NCBI GenBank assembly: GCA_016190025.1
Contig: JACPRG010000003.1
Location: 1 to 12,768 of the forward strand
Length of the DNA stretch: 12,768 nucleotides
Direction: 5' to 3'
Origin: Candidatus Tectimicrobiota bacterium
Lineage (GTDB): Bacteria > UBA8248 > JACPRG01
Program-made: the position numbers and the translations under genes
The notes under the pieces: generated by a model
What the model saw: only the letters and a program-made list of their open reading frames with translations
Databases searched by the model: none
What the model was told of the DNA's origin: nothing
Part shown: positions 1-6,786 of the stretch, piece after piece
How the letters are laid out: each line of letters opens with the position of its first letter
How positions within the stretch are numbered: the stretch's first letter is position 1

Positions 1-1
1 C

Positions 2-805
2 CTGGGGACGCGCCTGGTGGGCGCCCGCTACGGCGCCTTGGGCGTGCTGAACGCGCGGGGAGACGCCCTCTCGCACTTCATCACGACCGGGATCGACGAG
101 AAGACCCGCGCGGCCCTCGGCTCCCTCCCGCAGGGAGGGGGTCTCCTGGGCGTCCTCATCCGGGACCCCAGGCCCTTGCGGCTAAAGGACGTGCACAAAG
201 ATCCCCGCTCGGCGGGCTTCCCCGAGGGCCATCCGCCGATGCGCTCCTTCCTCGGGATTCCGCTCACTTCCCATGGGAAGGTGTGCGGGAGCTTCTACTT
301 CACCGAAAAGCAGGGGGCGCCGGAGTTCAGGGCGGCGGACGAGCGCCTGGCCGAGACCTTCGCCCGCTTCGCCGTCAAAGCCATTGAGCACCCCATCGCT
401 TCCGCGGGGGTCCGGCGGTCCCTGGATGTCTTTCGGAGCGCCCTGGACGAAAAGGCCGACGCCATCATCATCATGAACCCGGCCCGCGAAATCATCCTGT
501 GGAACGACGGGGCCAGAGACCTCTTCGGCTTCACGGAGGAGGAAGCCCTGGGCCGGGGGTTCGTGGATCTCCTTGTGCCTGCGGAGGACCGGGGGGATTG
601 GAGGGCGCGTGATGAGCACCGGCTTGCGCGGGACCTGCAGGAAGGCAAGGAGGTTCGGTTCGAGGCCATGCGCCTCCAAAAGGACGGCGGGAGAATCCCC
701 GTCAGCGTGACCTTGTCCCCCATCCTCCACAATGCGGCGGGGATCATGGCGATCACGGGGATTTATAAAATGACAAAGATTCTGACCGGGGCGGAGCGCG
801 CCTGA
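2..805 (+). CDS. Sensor protein fragment with GAF (DosS/DevS-like) and PAS domains; 5' end outside the window
   Basis: The reading frame is open from the left edge, so the N-terminus is missing; the first in-frame start inside the window, GTG at 17, lies within the GAF fold and is probably not the true start. Numbering from that GTG, residues 1-125 are a GAF domain with the DosS/DevS signature (ARYGALGVL, GLLGVLIRDPRPLRL, HPPMRSFLG, FYFTEK). Residues 135-250 are a PAS domain (AIIIMNPAREIILWNDGA, then FGFTEEEALG). His72 in HPPM sits where DosS has its heme-ligating His149, and the Tyr of FYFTEK matches DosS Tyr171, so gas or redox sensing is possible; that is inference. No histidine kinase, GGDEF or DNA-binding domain follows, since the protein ends about 10 residues after the PAS. 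An output domain, if any, must be upstream. Domain calls are strong, function is open. Confidence 0.85.
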   Translation: MGTRLVGARYGALGVLNARGDALSHFITTGIDEKTRAALGSLPQGGGLLGVLIRDPRPLRLKDVHKDPRSAGFPEGHPPMRSFLGIPLTSHGKVCGSFYFTEKQGAPEFRAADERLAETFARFAVKAIEHPIASAGVRRSLDVFRSALDEKADAIIIMNPAREIILWNDGARDLFGFTEEEALGRGFVDLLVPAEDRGDWRARDEHRLARDLQEGKEVRFEAMRLQKDGGRIPVSVTLSPILHNAAGIMAITGIYKMTKILTGAERA

Positions 806-826
806 CCCTCCCCCTGCTCTCCGCTT

Positions 827-857
827 CCGGGATGAGAAATCCCGGTCAAAATTTCTT
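827..857 (+). terminator. Terminator-like hairpin after the GAF/PAS gene
   Basis: A perfect 7-bp stem (CCGGGAT at 827-833, ATCCCGG at 839-845) with a 5-base loop lies 21 bases after the stop codon of the sensor gene. It is followed by TCAAAATTTCTT, which is only modestly T-rich. Position and stem fit an intrinsic terminator; the weak T-tract lowers confidence. Confidence 0.5.
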
Positions 858-960
858 CCGCAGCCGGCGAAGCCCATCGAAGATGTCCCCGCAAAATCCC
901 TTTTCCGCGACTTGAGCCCTTCCCCGAAAGACGGCGGCGGGTCATTTTGACGCGGGGCGG

Positions 961-1045
961 AGGGGCGAGCCGCCTTGAGGTCTGTGACCTCTCGGCCCTG
1001 TAAGGGGCGCACGGCTTGAGGTCCGCGACCTCCGTGCGCCCCTAC
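961..1045. repeat. Nested inverted repeat, two related hairpin units in tandem (dispersed-repeat type)
   Basis: The stretch 806-1274 holds no convincing gene; this is its main structured element. The right unit has an outer stem of 11 bp (AGGGGCGCACG at 1003-1013 with CGTGCGCCCCT at 1033-1043) enclosing an inner stem GAGGTC/GACCTC (1018-1023 with 1027-1032) around a 3-base loop. The left unit (961-1000) repeats the inner GAGGTC-N3-GACCTC stem (977-982, 986-991) inside a degenerate outer stem. The end motif GCGCCCCTAC (1036-1045) recurs at 1091-1100. The architecture resembles REP-like or miniature dispersed repeats; the family is not identified. Confidence 0.6.
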
Positions 1046-1175
1046 GGACGGGCGCGGACCCCCTGTCTTCGCAGAGGGCAGGCTTTAGACGCGCCCCTAC
1101 AAACCCTTCACTCAAATCGTGGCTACGCCGGAGGAAGGGCAGGGCAGATCAGCAAACGGACCCGCTACCCGCGGC

Positions 1176-1203
1176 TTGACTTGAGAGGGGAAAGCCCTAT
1201 TAT
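1176..1203 (+). promoter_or_regulatory. Sigma70-type promoter for the cupin-purF region
   Basis: TTGACT at 1176-1181 and TATTAT at 1198-1203 are separated by 16 bases, inside an AT-rich patch that stands out from the GC-rich surroundings. An overlapping alternative -10 is TATAAA at 1201-1206. The cupin start codon lies about 70 bases downstream. The boxes are seen directly; promoter activity is inferred. Confidence 0.6.
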
Positions 1204-1274
1204 AAAATGTGAGTTCCAGGTTGGATGTCTGTTGCCCTTGGGAACGGAGGGCGTGAGGGGGGGGCGCGAGAGCC

Positions 1275-1601
1275 ATGGGTGTCGATGCCTACTATTCCCT
1301 GGGCACGGTGCAGGGCTGGTTGGATTGCGACGCCGAGCCCGAAGAGATCGTCCAGGCCATGTCCGAGCGGGACTTCAGGGTGTTCGGCGCCGTTCAGCCG
1401 CCGGGGGTTCTCGTCCCTTATCACACACACGAAGAAGATGAGTGGCTCATCGTTCTCGAAGGGTGCATGAAGCTCATCATCGAAGAAGAGCCCGTCATGC
1501 TGGAGGTGGGGGAGGTCATATCGATTTCCGCCAACGCCGTTCATGGCGCCGTGGCCGTCGGGGACGGGCCCGCCAGGGTCCTGATCGCGTTCAAGAACTG
1601 A
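1275..1601 (+). CDS. Small single-domain cupin protein
   Basis: A 108-residue one-domain cupin, metal-binding by motif. Cupin motif 1, G(X)5HXH(X)3E(X)6G, is complete from G44 to G63 with His50, His52 and Glu56. Motif 2 (residues 79-90) ends in His90, giving the full 3-His/1-Glu metal site, although the usual Pro and Gly of motif 2 are Ser85 and Asn87. No signal peptide is present, so the protein is cytoplasmic. The ATG start at 1275 has a G-rich stretch upstream but no textbook Shine-Dalgarno. A promoter lies about 70 bases upstream, and purF begins 46 bases after the stop (at the ATG start preferred here), so the two may be co-transcribed. Small cupins of this kind include isomerases, dioxygenases and ligand-binding proteins; the sequence does not decide between them. 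Confidence 0.85.
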   Translation: MGVDAYYSLGTVQGWLDCDAEPEEIVQAMSERDFRVFGAVQPPGVLVPYHTHEEDEWLIVLEGCMKLIIEEEPVMLEVGEVISISANAVHGAVAVGDGPARVLIAFKN

Positions 1602-1647
1602 CCGCCCTCGCGCCGGCAGGTTGGACTTCCCACTGATTTCTTCACAC

Positions 1648-3105
1648 ATGCTCGATCATTTCCGCGACCAATGCGGGGTCTTCGGGGTTCTGGGGGACCC
1701 GGAAGCCGCCAGCATCACCTACCTGGGTCTCTACGCCCTTCAGCACCGGGGGCAGGAGAGCTCCGGCATCGTGGCCTCGGACGGGAGCGTCCTGCGGCTT
1801 GAGGTCGGGATGGGTCTGGTGGCGGACGTCTTCACGGCGGAGCGGCTCGGCCGTTTGCCGGGCCGCCTGGCCATCGGGCACAACCGGTACTCCACCGCCG
1901 GCTCCAGCAACCTGGCCAACGCCCAGCCCTTGGTCGTCACCTATTCCCGGGGCGGGCTGGCCGTGGCCCACAACGGGAACCTGGTCAACGCCCGGGAGCT
2001 TCGCCGGGAGCTGGAGAAAGAAGGGGCGATCTTCCGCTCCACCACGGACACCGAGGTGATCGTCCACCTGATCGCCCGCTCGCAGCGCGAGCGCCTGGAG
2101 GACCGGGTGACCGAGGCCCTTTCGCGCGTGGAGGGCGCGTATGCGCTGGTGCTGATGACCGAGGACAAGCTCATCGGCGTCCGGGACCCGCGAGGCTTCC
2201 GCCCGCTGTTGCTGGGACGGCGGGGGGGCGCTTGTGTCCTGGCCTCCGAGAGCTGCGCCTTCGATTTGATCGAGGGAGAGGTGATCCGCGAGGTCGAGTC
2301 CGGGGAGATGGTGGTGGCGAGCGCCTCGGGCCTGGCGTCCTTTCACCCCTTTCCGCCCGCCGAGCCCAAGCCCTGCGTCTTCGAGCTGGTGTATTTCGCC
2401 CGGCCCGACAGTCGGGTCTTCGGCCAGAACGTCTATCAGGCCCGCAAAGCCATGGGAGAGCGGCTGGCGGAGGAACACCCGGCCGAGGCGGACCTGGTGA
2501 TCCCCGTCCCGGACTCCGGCGTTCCCGCCGCGATGGGGTACGCCCGCAGGTCGGGCATCCCGTTCGAGTTCGGCCTGATCCGGAACCACTACGTGGGCCG
2601 GACGTTCATCGAGCCGCGCCAATCGATCCGCCACTTCGGCGTGAAGGTGAAGCTCAACCCGGTGAACAAGTTGCTGGAAGGAAGCCGCCTGGTGGTGGTG
2701 GACGATTCCATCGTCCGGGCCACCACCATGCGGAAGATCGTCTACATGCTCCGCCAGGCGGGAGCCCGCGAGGTCCATGTCCGGATCAGCTCCCCGCCTA
2801 TCAAAGACTCCTGCTTTTACGGCATCGATACCCCGCGGCGGGAGGAGCTGATCGCCTCTTCCCATTCGGTGGAGGAGACCCGCCGGTTTCTGGGGGCCGA
2901 CACGCTGGGCTATCTCAGCCTGGAGGGGATGCTGGAGGCGGCCGGAGACCGACGGAGCGCGGGCCGGCCGGCCTCCCGGGGAGAAGAGGCGGGCTACTGT
3001 ACGGCGTGCTTTACGGGGTGCTATCCGGTTCCCGTCCCGGAACGCATGAGGTCCTCGGCGATCCGGGAGCCCGACTCTCCTTCTGAGATCATCTCGATTG
3101 GGTGA
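1648..3105 (+). CDS. purF: Amidophosphoribosyltransferase (glutamine PRPP amidotransferase)
   Basis: PurF catalyses the first committed step of purine synthesis, converting PRPP and glutamine to 5-phosphoribosylamine in the cytoplasm. From the ATG at 1648 the protein is 485 residues, a normal length. The class II glutaminase domain starts at Cys9 (CGVFGV), the nucleophile exposed after removal of a short propeptide, and continues with LQHRGQESSG and HNGN. The phosphoribosyltransferase half carries the PRPP loop VVVDDSIVRATT (349-360) and SSPPIKDSCFYGIDTP. Four cysteines (243, 389, 451, 454) match the [4Fe-4S] ligands of the Bacillus-type enzyme, so an oxygen-sensitive cluster is likely. A TTG at 1621 would add nine residues; I prefer the ATG because it gives the usual short propeptide, although neither start has a clear ribosome-binding site. 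It follows the cupin gene and is close to the cytochrome gene. Confidence 0.97.
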   Translation: MLDHFRDQCGVFGVLGDPEAASITYLGLYALQHRGQESSGIVASDGSVLRLEVGMGLVADVFTAERLGRLPGRLAIGHNRYSTAGSSNLANAQPLVVTYSRGGLAVAHNGNLVNARELRRELEKEGAIFRSTTDTEVIVHLIARSQRERLEDRVTEALSRVEGAYALVLMTEDKLIGVRDPRGFRPLLLGRRGGACVLASESCAFDLIEGEVIREVESGEMVVASASGLASFHPFPPAEPKPCVFELVYFARPDSRVFGQNVYQARKAMGERLAEEHPAEADLVIPVPDSGVPAAMGYARRSGIPFEFGLIRNHYVGRTFIEPRQSIRHFGVKVKLNPVNKLLEGSRLVVVDDSIVRATTMRKIVYMLRQAGAREVHVRISSPPIKDSCFYGIDTPRREELIASSHSVEETRRFLGADTLGYLSLEGMLEAAGDRRSAGRPASRGEEAGYCTACFTGCYPVPVPERMRSSAIREPDSPSEIISIG

Positions 3106-3118
3106 GGGAAAACCCACT

Positions 3119-3460
3119 TTGAGAGAGAATGGAGTGCGGTGGGTCGCTCCGGCGGTCGCCGCCGCGGCGGTCGCGTTGGTGTTCGGCGTGGCGTCGTGCG
3201 CGCGGGACCCCCTCAAGCAGGCCTTCGAGGGGAGGTTCCTCGCCTCTGAGAACAATCGGATCATCACCAATTATTGCCAGTCCTGCCACGTGCACAGGAA
3301 TCTGGTGCCGGACAGGCACTTGGCGGAGGTGAAAAGCCGCTACACGGACCGAAGGTTTCGCACGGCGGAGGAGTGCCGGGAGTGCCACGGGGTGAATTTC
3401 AAGTTCTTCGGACCGGAGCACCGGCGCACCCTCCATCCCCCCGACGGCCGGACGCTGTAA
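3119..3460 (+). CDS. Small diheme c-type cytochrome lipoprotein
   Basis: The protein has 113 residues if it starts at TTG 3119, which is preceded at 10 bases by GTGAGGG, a fair ribosome-binding site; GTG at 3134 (five residues shorter) and TTG at 3098 are alternatives. Residues 1-26 form a lipoprotein signal with an Ala/Val-rich core, and VASC places the lipidated Cys at 27. Two CxxCH heme-attachment motifs follow: CQSCH (53-57) and CRECH (86-90). This points to a periplasmic, membrane-anchored electron carrier or redox subunit. It starts 14 bases after the purF stop (or overlaps it if TTG 3098 is used), so translation may be coupled to purF, an unusual partner. No family name is assigned. 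A zinc-binding role for the Cys pairs is less likely given the export signal and the two His residues. Confidence 0.75.
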   Translation: MRENGVRWVAPAVAAAAVALVFGVASCARDPLKQAFEGRFLASENNRIITNYCQSCHVHRNLVPDRHLAEVKSRYTDRRFRTAEECRECHGVNFKFFGPEHRRTLHPPDGRTL

Positions 3461-3488
3461 ATCCCTCCACCCGTCCCGGCGGCGAACT

Positions 3489-3524
3489 GACAGGCGGTCG
3501 CCGCCCGACAGGCGGTCGCCGCCC
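3489..3524. repeat. Perfect 18-bp tandem duplication
   Basis: The unit GACAGGCGGTCGCCGCCC occurs twice back to back (3489-3506 and 3507-3524), just after the cytochrome gene. No promoter or reading frame is associated with it. It is probably replication slippage in non-coding DNA. Confidence 0.85.
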
Positions 3525-3648
3525 GCCGCGGCCTCGCGCGTTGCATCCCCTCTTTTCCCCGCCTCGAAGAGGCGCGTTCCCCGTGAAGGCGGGAGCTTGT
3601 GTTTGGAGTCCGACGTGAACCAAAATCGGGAGGGGACGGATTGACTCA

Positions 3649-3673
3649 TCCGGCGGGGGCGCCGGAATTTTTT
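3649..3673 (+). terminator. Intrinsic terminator between the cytochrome gene and the ZIP pair
   Basis: A 7-bp GC-rich stem (TCCGGCG at 3649-3655 with CGCCGGA at 3660-3666) around a GGGG loop is followed by six T residues (3668-3673). It would end transcription from purF and the cytochrome gene. It lies only 26 bases before the first ZIP gene's GTG start, so it could alternatively act as a leader attenuator for that gene. Confidence 0.75.
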
Positions 3674-3699
3674 CGCGGGGGGATTGGGAATCAAAGCCG

Positions 3700-4443
3700 G
3701 TGACGACGCCGAACGAAGCGGTTCTCACGGTCTTGATTTATTCCTCCCTGGCGGCCGCCCTGGCGGCTCTGGGCGTGGCGCCGTTTTCCCGCCGGGAGCC
3801 GGTTCCGCTGCGATGGATCGGCTGGGCCTACGCCCTGGCGTCCGGTCTGATGCTGGGGGCCGGCTACATCCTCATGACGGAGGGGCTGGCGAGGGCGACC
3901 CTGCCCGTGATGCTCGGGGCGGGCTTGGGCGTGGGCTACACCTATTGGACCCAGGCGTACAGCGGGACGAAGGAGCTGGAGACCCGTCCCGGAAACGACC
4001 CCGGACCGGACCGGGGGATCCAGTTCGTCCTCCAGAGCGCCATGCACTCCGCCTCGGAGGGGATCGCCATCGGCGTGGCCATGGCGGTGAATTTGAGGCT
4101 TGGCGTCTTCGTGGCGCTCGCCCTCGCCGTTCACAACATCGCCGAGGCGATGGTGCTGACGGACGTCCTGCGGAAGCGGAAGATGTCGCTGGGAGACGCC
4201 GCGGGGATGTGCATCATCACCAACGTGCCCCAGGTCCTGCTCGCCATCGCGGCCTTCGCCGTCGCGCCCGCCATACCGGGGTTTCTTCCGTGGGCGCTCG
4301 GTTTTGCGGCGGGGGCGCTGGTGTATCTGGTCATGACCGAGCTGCTCCCCGCCTCCTATGAAAGGGGGCGAAGCACCGGGATCGCCTTCCTGGTGAGTGT
4401 TTCGACGGGGGGGGTGGTCCTCTTGAAGGGCTTCTTCGTGTAG
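3700..4443 (+). CDS. ZIP-family metal transporter, divergent member
   Basis: ZIP proteins carry divalent metals such as Zn2+, Fe2+ or Mn2+ into the cytoplasm. This 247-residue protein is strongly hydrophobic with about 7-8 membrane segments. The TM4-type motif HSASEG (116-121) keeps His and Glu. The TM5-type motif is HNIAEA (145-150): the ligand-type His, Asn and Glu remain, but the usual Pro and final Gly of HNxPEG are both Ala. A later acidic residue lies in TELLPASY (213-220). The loop between TM3 and TM4 (about 90-105) has charged residues and prolines but no histidines, unlike its neighbour. The GTG start has GGGAA at 9 bases. The second ZIP gene starts 12 bases after the stop, so the two form an operon. 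Metal specificity cannot be read from the sequence. Confidence 0.85.
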   Translation: MTTPNEAVLTVLIYSSLAAALAALGVAPFSRREPVPLRWIGWAYALASGLMLGAGYILMTEGLARATLPVMLGAGLGVGYTYWTQAYSGTKELETRPGNDPGPDRGIQFVLQSAMHSASEGIAIGVAMAVNLRLGVFVALALAVHNIAEAMVLTDVLRKRKMSLGDAAGMCIITNVPQVLLAIAAFAVAPAIPGFLPWALGFAAGALVYLVMTELLPASYERGRSTGIAFLVSVSTGGVVLLKGFFV

Positions 4444-4455
4444 GGCGGAGGGTCC

Positions 4456-5190
4456 ATGCTCTCGACGGTTCTCCTCGTCTTTTTCTACGGCCTGATCACG
4501 GCGCTGGCGACGGGGCTGGGGGCCGTGCCCTTCGCCTTCCTGAGAGCGATTTCCGCGCGGACCGTCTCTCACGCCAACTCCATCGCCTCGGGGCTGATGC
4601 TCGGGGCGAGCTTCGGGTTGATCATCGAGGGCTCGGGCCGGGGGGCCTGGCAGACGCTGGCCGGCGCGGGCGCCGGGGTTTTCTTCATCCTGCTGGGAGA
4701 GAGGTTTCTCCATCATCACCACGACGTCGGTTTCGGAAGTTTCAGGGGTCAGGGCGCCCGGCAGGTCCTCCTCGTCCTCGCCACCATGACCGTCCATTCC
4801 TTTTCCGAGGGCGTGGCGGTCGGGGTCGCCTTCGGCGGCGGCGAGAAGCTGGCGGCCCTCATCACCATCGCCATCGCCGTCCACAACGTCCCCGAGGGCC
4901 TCGCCATCAGCGCCGTCATGCGGCCCAAGGGGACGAGCGTCTTGGCCTGCGCCGGCTGGAGCGTCTTTTCCTCCCTGCCTCAGCCCCTCATGGCCGTCCC
5001 CGCCTTCGTCTTCGTCGAGTTGTTCAGGCCGTTTTTGCCCTACGGCCTGGGATTCGCGGCGGGGGCGATGGTCTTCATGGTGTTCCTGGAGCTTCTGCCC
5101 GAGGCGTATCAGCAGGCGAGCAAGTCGTCGGTGGGTCTTCTGGTGAGCCTCACGCTGGGGGCGATGATCCTCTTTCAGCGGTATCTCTGA
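4456..5190 (+). CDS. ZIP-family metal transporter, canonical motifs
   Basis: A 244-residue ZIP transporter with standard motifs: HSFSEG in TM4 (114-119), HNVPEG in TM5 (143-148) and ELLPEAY in TM6 (212-218). A His-rich segment HHHHD (86-90) sits in the TM3-TM4 loop, the usual place for a cytoplasmic metal-sensing or metal-buffering loop in ZIPs. The ATG at 4456 follows GGAGGG with a 3-base gap, so expression with the upstream ZIP gene is likely. It shares its layout with that neighbour (SGLMLGA, GFAAGA and ELLP blocks), so the pair probably arose by an old duplication and diverged. A homodimer or a heterodimer with the neighbour is possible. It is the last + strand gene and ends 17 bases before the convergent amidohydrolase. 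Confidence 0.92.
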   Translation: MLSTVLLVFFYGLITALATGLGAVPFAFLRAISARTVSHANSIASGLMLGASFGLIIEGSGRGAWQTLAGAGAGVFFILLGERFLHHHHDVGFGSFRGQGARQVLLVLATMTVHSFSEGVAVGVAFGGGEKLAALITIAIAVHNVPEGLAISAVMRPKGTSVLACAGWSVFSSLPQPLMAVPAFVFVELFRPFLPYGLGFAAGAMVFMVFLELLPEAYQQASKSSVGLLVSLTLGAMILFQRYL

Positions 5191-5207
5191 GAGATTCGCG
5201 CTGCGGG

Positions 5208-6635
5208 TCAGCCCCGCTTCGGCCACCGGGGTGTGGCGCGGGCCTTGAGCCCCGCCTTCTCGACGATCTCCTTGCCCCTGGCCGTCGCGGCGCGGATCAC
5301 CTCTTCTTCGTCCGAAAAGGACTTGAGATTTCCGTCCTCGATGACGGCCCGGCCGTCGACCAGGAGCGTGTGGACGTCGGTCCCTTTCGCGGAATAGACG
5401 AGGCTTGAAATCGGATTGTGGGCGACCGTCGAGTGCGCTTTGCGAAGGTCGAAGACTGCGACGTCGGCCAGCTTGCCCGCCTCCAGCGAGCCGATCTCCC
5501 GGTCCAGGCCCAGCGCCTTCGCCGCGTTGAGGGTGGCCATCTCCAGGCACTGCTCGGGGGGCATGGCGGTCGGGTCGAGGTGCTTGGCGTTCTGCAGAAA
5601 GGAGCAGGCCTTCATCTGCTCCACCATGTCCACGGAGTAGTCCACCATGGGACCGTCGGACCCGAGGGCCACATTGACGCCCGCTCTCACCATCGGGACG
5701 GCGGGGCCGATCCCCCCTCCGCGGACGGCTTCGCTGGTCGGCGTGTAAACGGAGCTGCAGCCGCTCTCGGCCATGAGGCGGATGTCGGTCTCGGTGGCGT
5801 TGATCCCGTGAGCCAGGATGTAGGCCGGGTCGAGAAGCCCGAGCTGCATGAGATTCTGGACGTCCGTGCGGCCGGTTTTGCGCAGGACCTGAAGGTAGCT
5901 CTTCTCGAAGGAGAGCGTCCCCGCCGCATAGTGCGTTGAGATTTTCAAGCCGTGCTTGTCGGCGAGTTTTTTCCCCTCGGCCAGCAGCTCTTCCGAGGTG
6001 ACCTGCTGGTGGATGAAGTTCGAGTTGCACTCCGTGACCAGGGCCAGGCGGATCAGCCCTTTGTGCGCCCCGTTCCATTGGGGAATCAACCCATCGATGT
6101 AAGCGATCTCCTCGTCCAGGTCGCGGGGGTGATTCGGGTTCCCCGGCAGGCGGCACTGGACCTCTTTCCCGATGACCTGCCGGAACCCGAGCTCCGCGGC
6201 CGGCCCCGCGATCTTCTCCAGCGTTTCCCCGGTCGTCGTCGTCCGAAGGTGATGAAGGCAGCAGGTCGTCCCCGTGCGGAGCATTTCGATCCCCGCCAGG
6301 TAGGAGGTCAGCTCCATGTCGTCATCCGTGAGGTGGGGAAGGACGGGGAAGACCAGGGCGGGAAACCAGTCCTCAATCAGCAGGCCGTTGGCCAAGCCCT
6401 TGAAGAGGTGGTAGTAGAAATGCTGATGGGCGTTGATGAGCCCGGGGATGACGATCATCCCCCGCGCGTCAATGACTTTCCCGTCGCGGGCTTTCGGCTT
6501 CAACCCCGCCAGGGGACCGACGGCGGAGATGCGCTGGCCCTGGACCGCCACGTACCCCTCCTCGAACACCTCGCGGGAGGGGTTCATCGTGACGACGTAG
6601 CCCCCTTCGATGATGAGCTTTTCCGGCTTTGACAT
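5208..6635 (-). CDS. Metal-dependent amidohydrolase of the ATZ/TRZ/8-oxoguanine deaminase group
   Basis: A 475-residue cytoplasmic hydrolase, full length for the group. An N-terminal beta-sandwich (1-60) leads into the barrel. Visible metal and catalytic residues are His70 and His72 (PGLINAHQH), His235 (ISTHYA), His276 (LAHGIN) and Asp327 (LGSDGP), a mononuclear metal site. GTTCCLHH (122-129) resembles the equivalent segment of 8-oxoguanine deaminases. The C-terminal sandwich is shown by GSLEAGKLADVAVFDL. One key feature is missing: members that deaminate or dechlorinate heterocycles usually have HxxE at the third His, and here that position is Ala238. The substrate is therefore unclear; a heterocyclic amine or amide is my best guess. 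The ATG start has only a weak purine stretch upstream. It lies 151 bases downstream of an NMT1-type binding protein on the same strand, which suggests a linked uptake and hydrolysis function. Confidence 0.88.
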   Translation of the reverse strand: MSKPEKLIIEGGYVVTMNPSREVFEEGYVAVQGQRISAVGPLAGLKPKARDGKVIDARGMIVIPGLINAHQHFYYHLFKGLANGLLIEDWFPALVFPVLPHLTDDDMELTSYLAGIEMLRTGTTCCLHHLRTTTTGETLEKIAGPAAELGFRQVIGKEVQCRLPGNPNHPRDLDEEIAYIDGLIPQWNGAHKGLIRLALVTECNSNFIHQQVTSEELLAEGKKLADKHGLKISTHYAAGTLSFEKSYLQVLRKTGRTDVQNLMQLGLLDPAYILAHGINATETDIRLMAESGCSSVYTPTSEAVRGGGIGPAVPMVRAGVNVALGSDGPMVDYSVDMVEQMKACSFLQNAKHLDPTAMPPEQCLEMATLNAAKALGLDREIGSLEAGKLADVAVFDLRKAHSTVAHNPISSLVYSAKGTDVHTLLVDGRAVIEDGNLKSFSDEEEVIRAATARGKEIVEKAGLKARATPRWPKRG

Positions 6636-6647
6636 GGACGCTTTTCC

Positions 6648-6680
6648 GGCCGCGATTGGCTCGCAGCGAAACCCGCGGCC
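6648..6680 (-). other. Hairpin just upstream of the amidohydrolase start
   Basis: GGCCGCG (6648-6654) and CGCGGCC (6674-6680) can form a 7-bp stem 12 bases before the amidohydrolase start codon, in the 151-base gap after the NMT1 gene. There is no T-tract, so a transcription terminator is unlikely; it could affect RNA processing or translation, or be incidental in GC-rich DNA. Confidence 0.35.
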
Positions 6681-6786
6681 CCCGGCATCTTGCCCGCCGC
6701 TGGGCGGGGGCCTGGCCTGACCGAATCGCGGCTACGAAGCGGACGGGTGCATTTCGCTCAGAGCAGGCCCCGCGCCGCCCAAGAGA

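Noticed and set aside
1016..1441. A 141-codon open frame over the repeat and the cupin start
   Set aside because: It translates the hairpin repeat and promoter region into Arg/Gly-rich sequence with no domain, and it overlaps the well-supported cupin gene in another frame.
1642..3270. A 542-codon - strand open frame opposite purF
   Set aside because: It is a compositional shadow of purF, which has complete catalytic motifs on the + strand.
3489..3524. Tandem repeat considered as the start of a CRISPR array
   Set aside because: There are only two adjacent 18-base copies with no spacers and no cas genes in the window.
5203..5217. GCGGG/CCCGC hairpin between the convergent ZIP and amidohydrolase genes
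   Set aside because: A 5-bp stem without a T-tract on either strand is common by chance at this GC content, so I did not call a bidirectional terminator.
3691..6156. A very long - strand open frame (821 codons) opposite the ZIP pair and into the amidohydrolase
   Set aside because: It is low-complexity Gly/Arg/His/Pro-rich sequence antisense to two clear transporters and out of frame with the amidohydrolase; long antisense frames are expected in GC-rich DNA.
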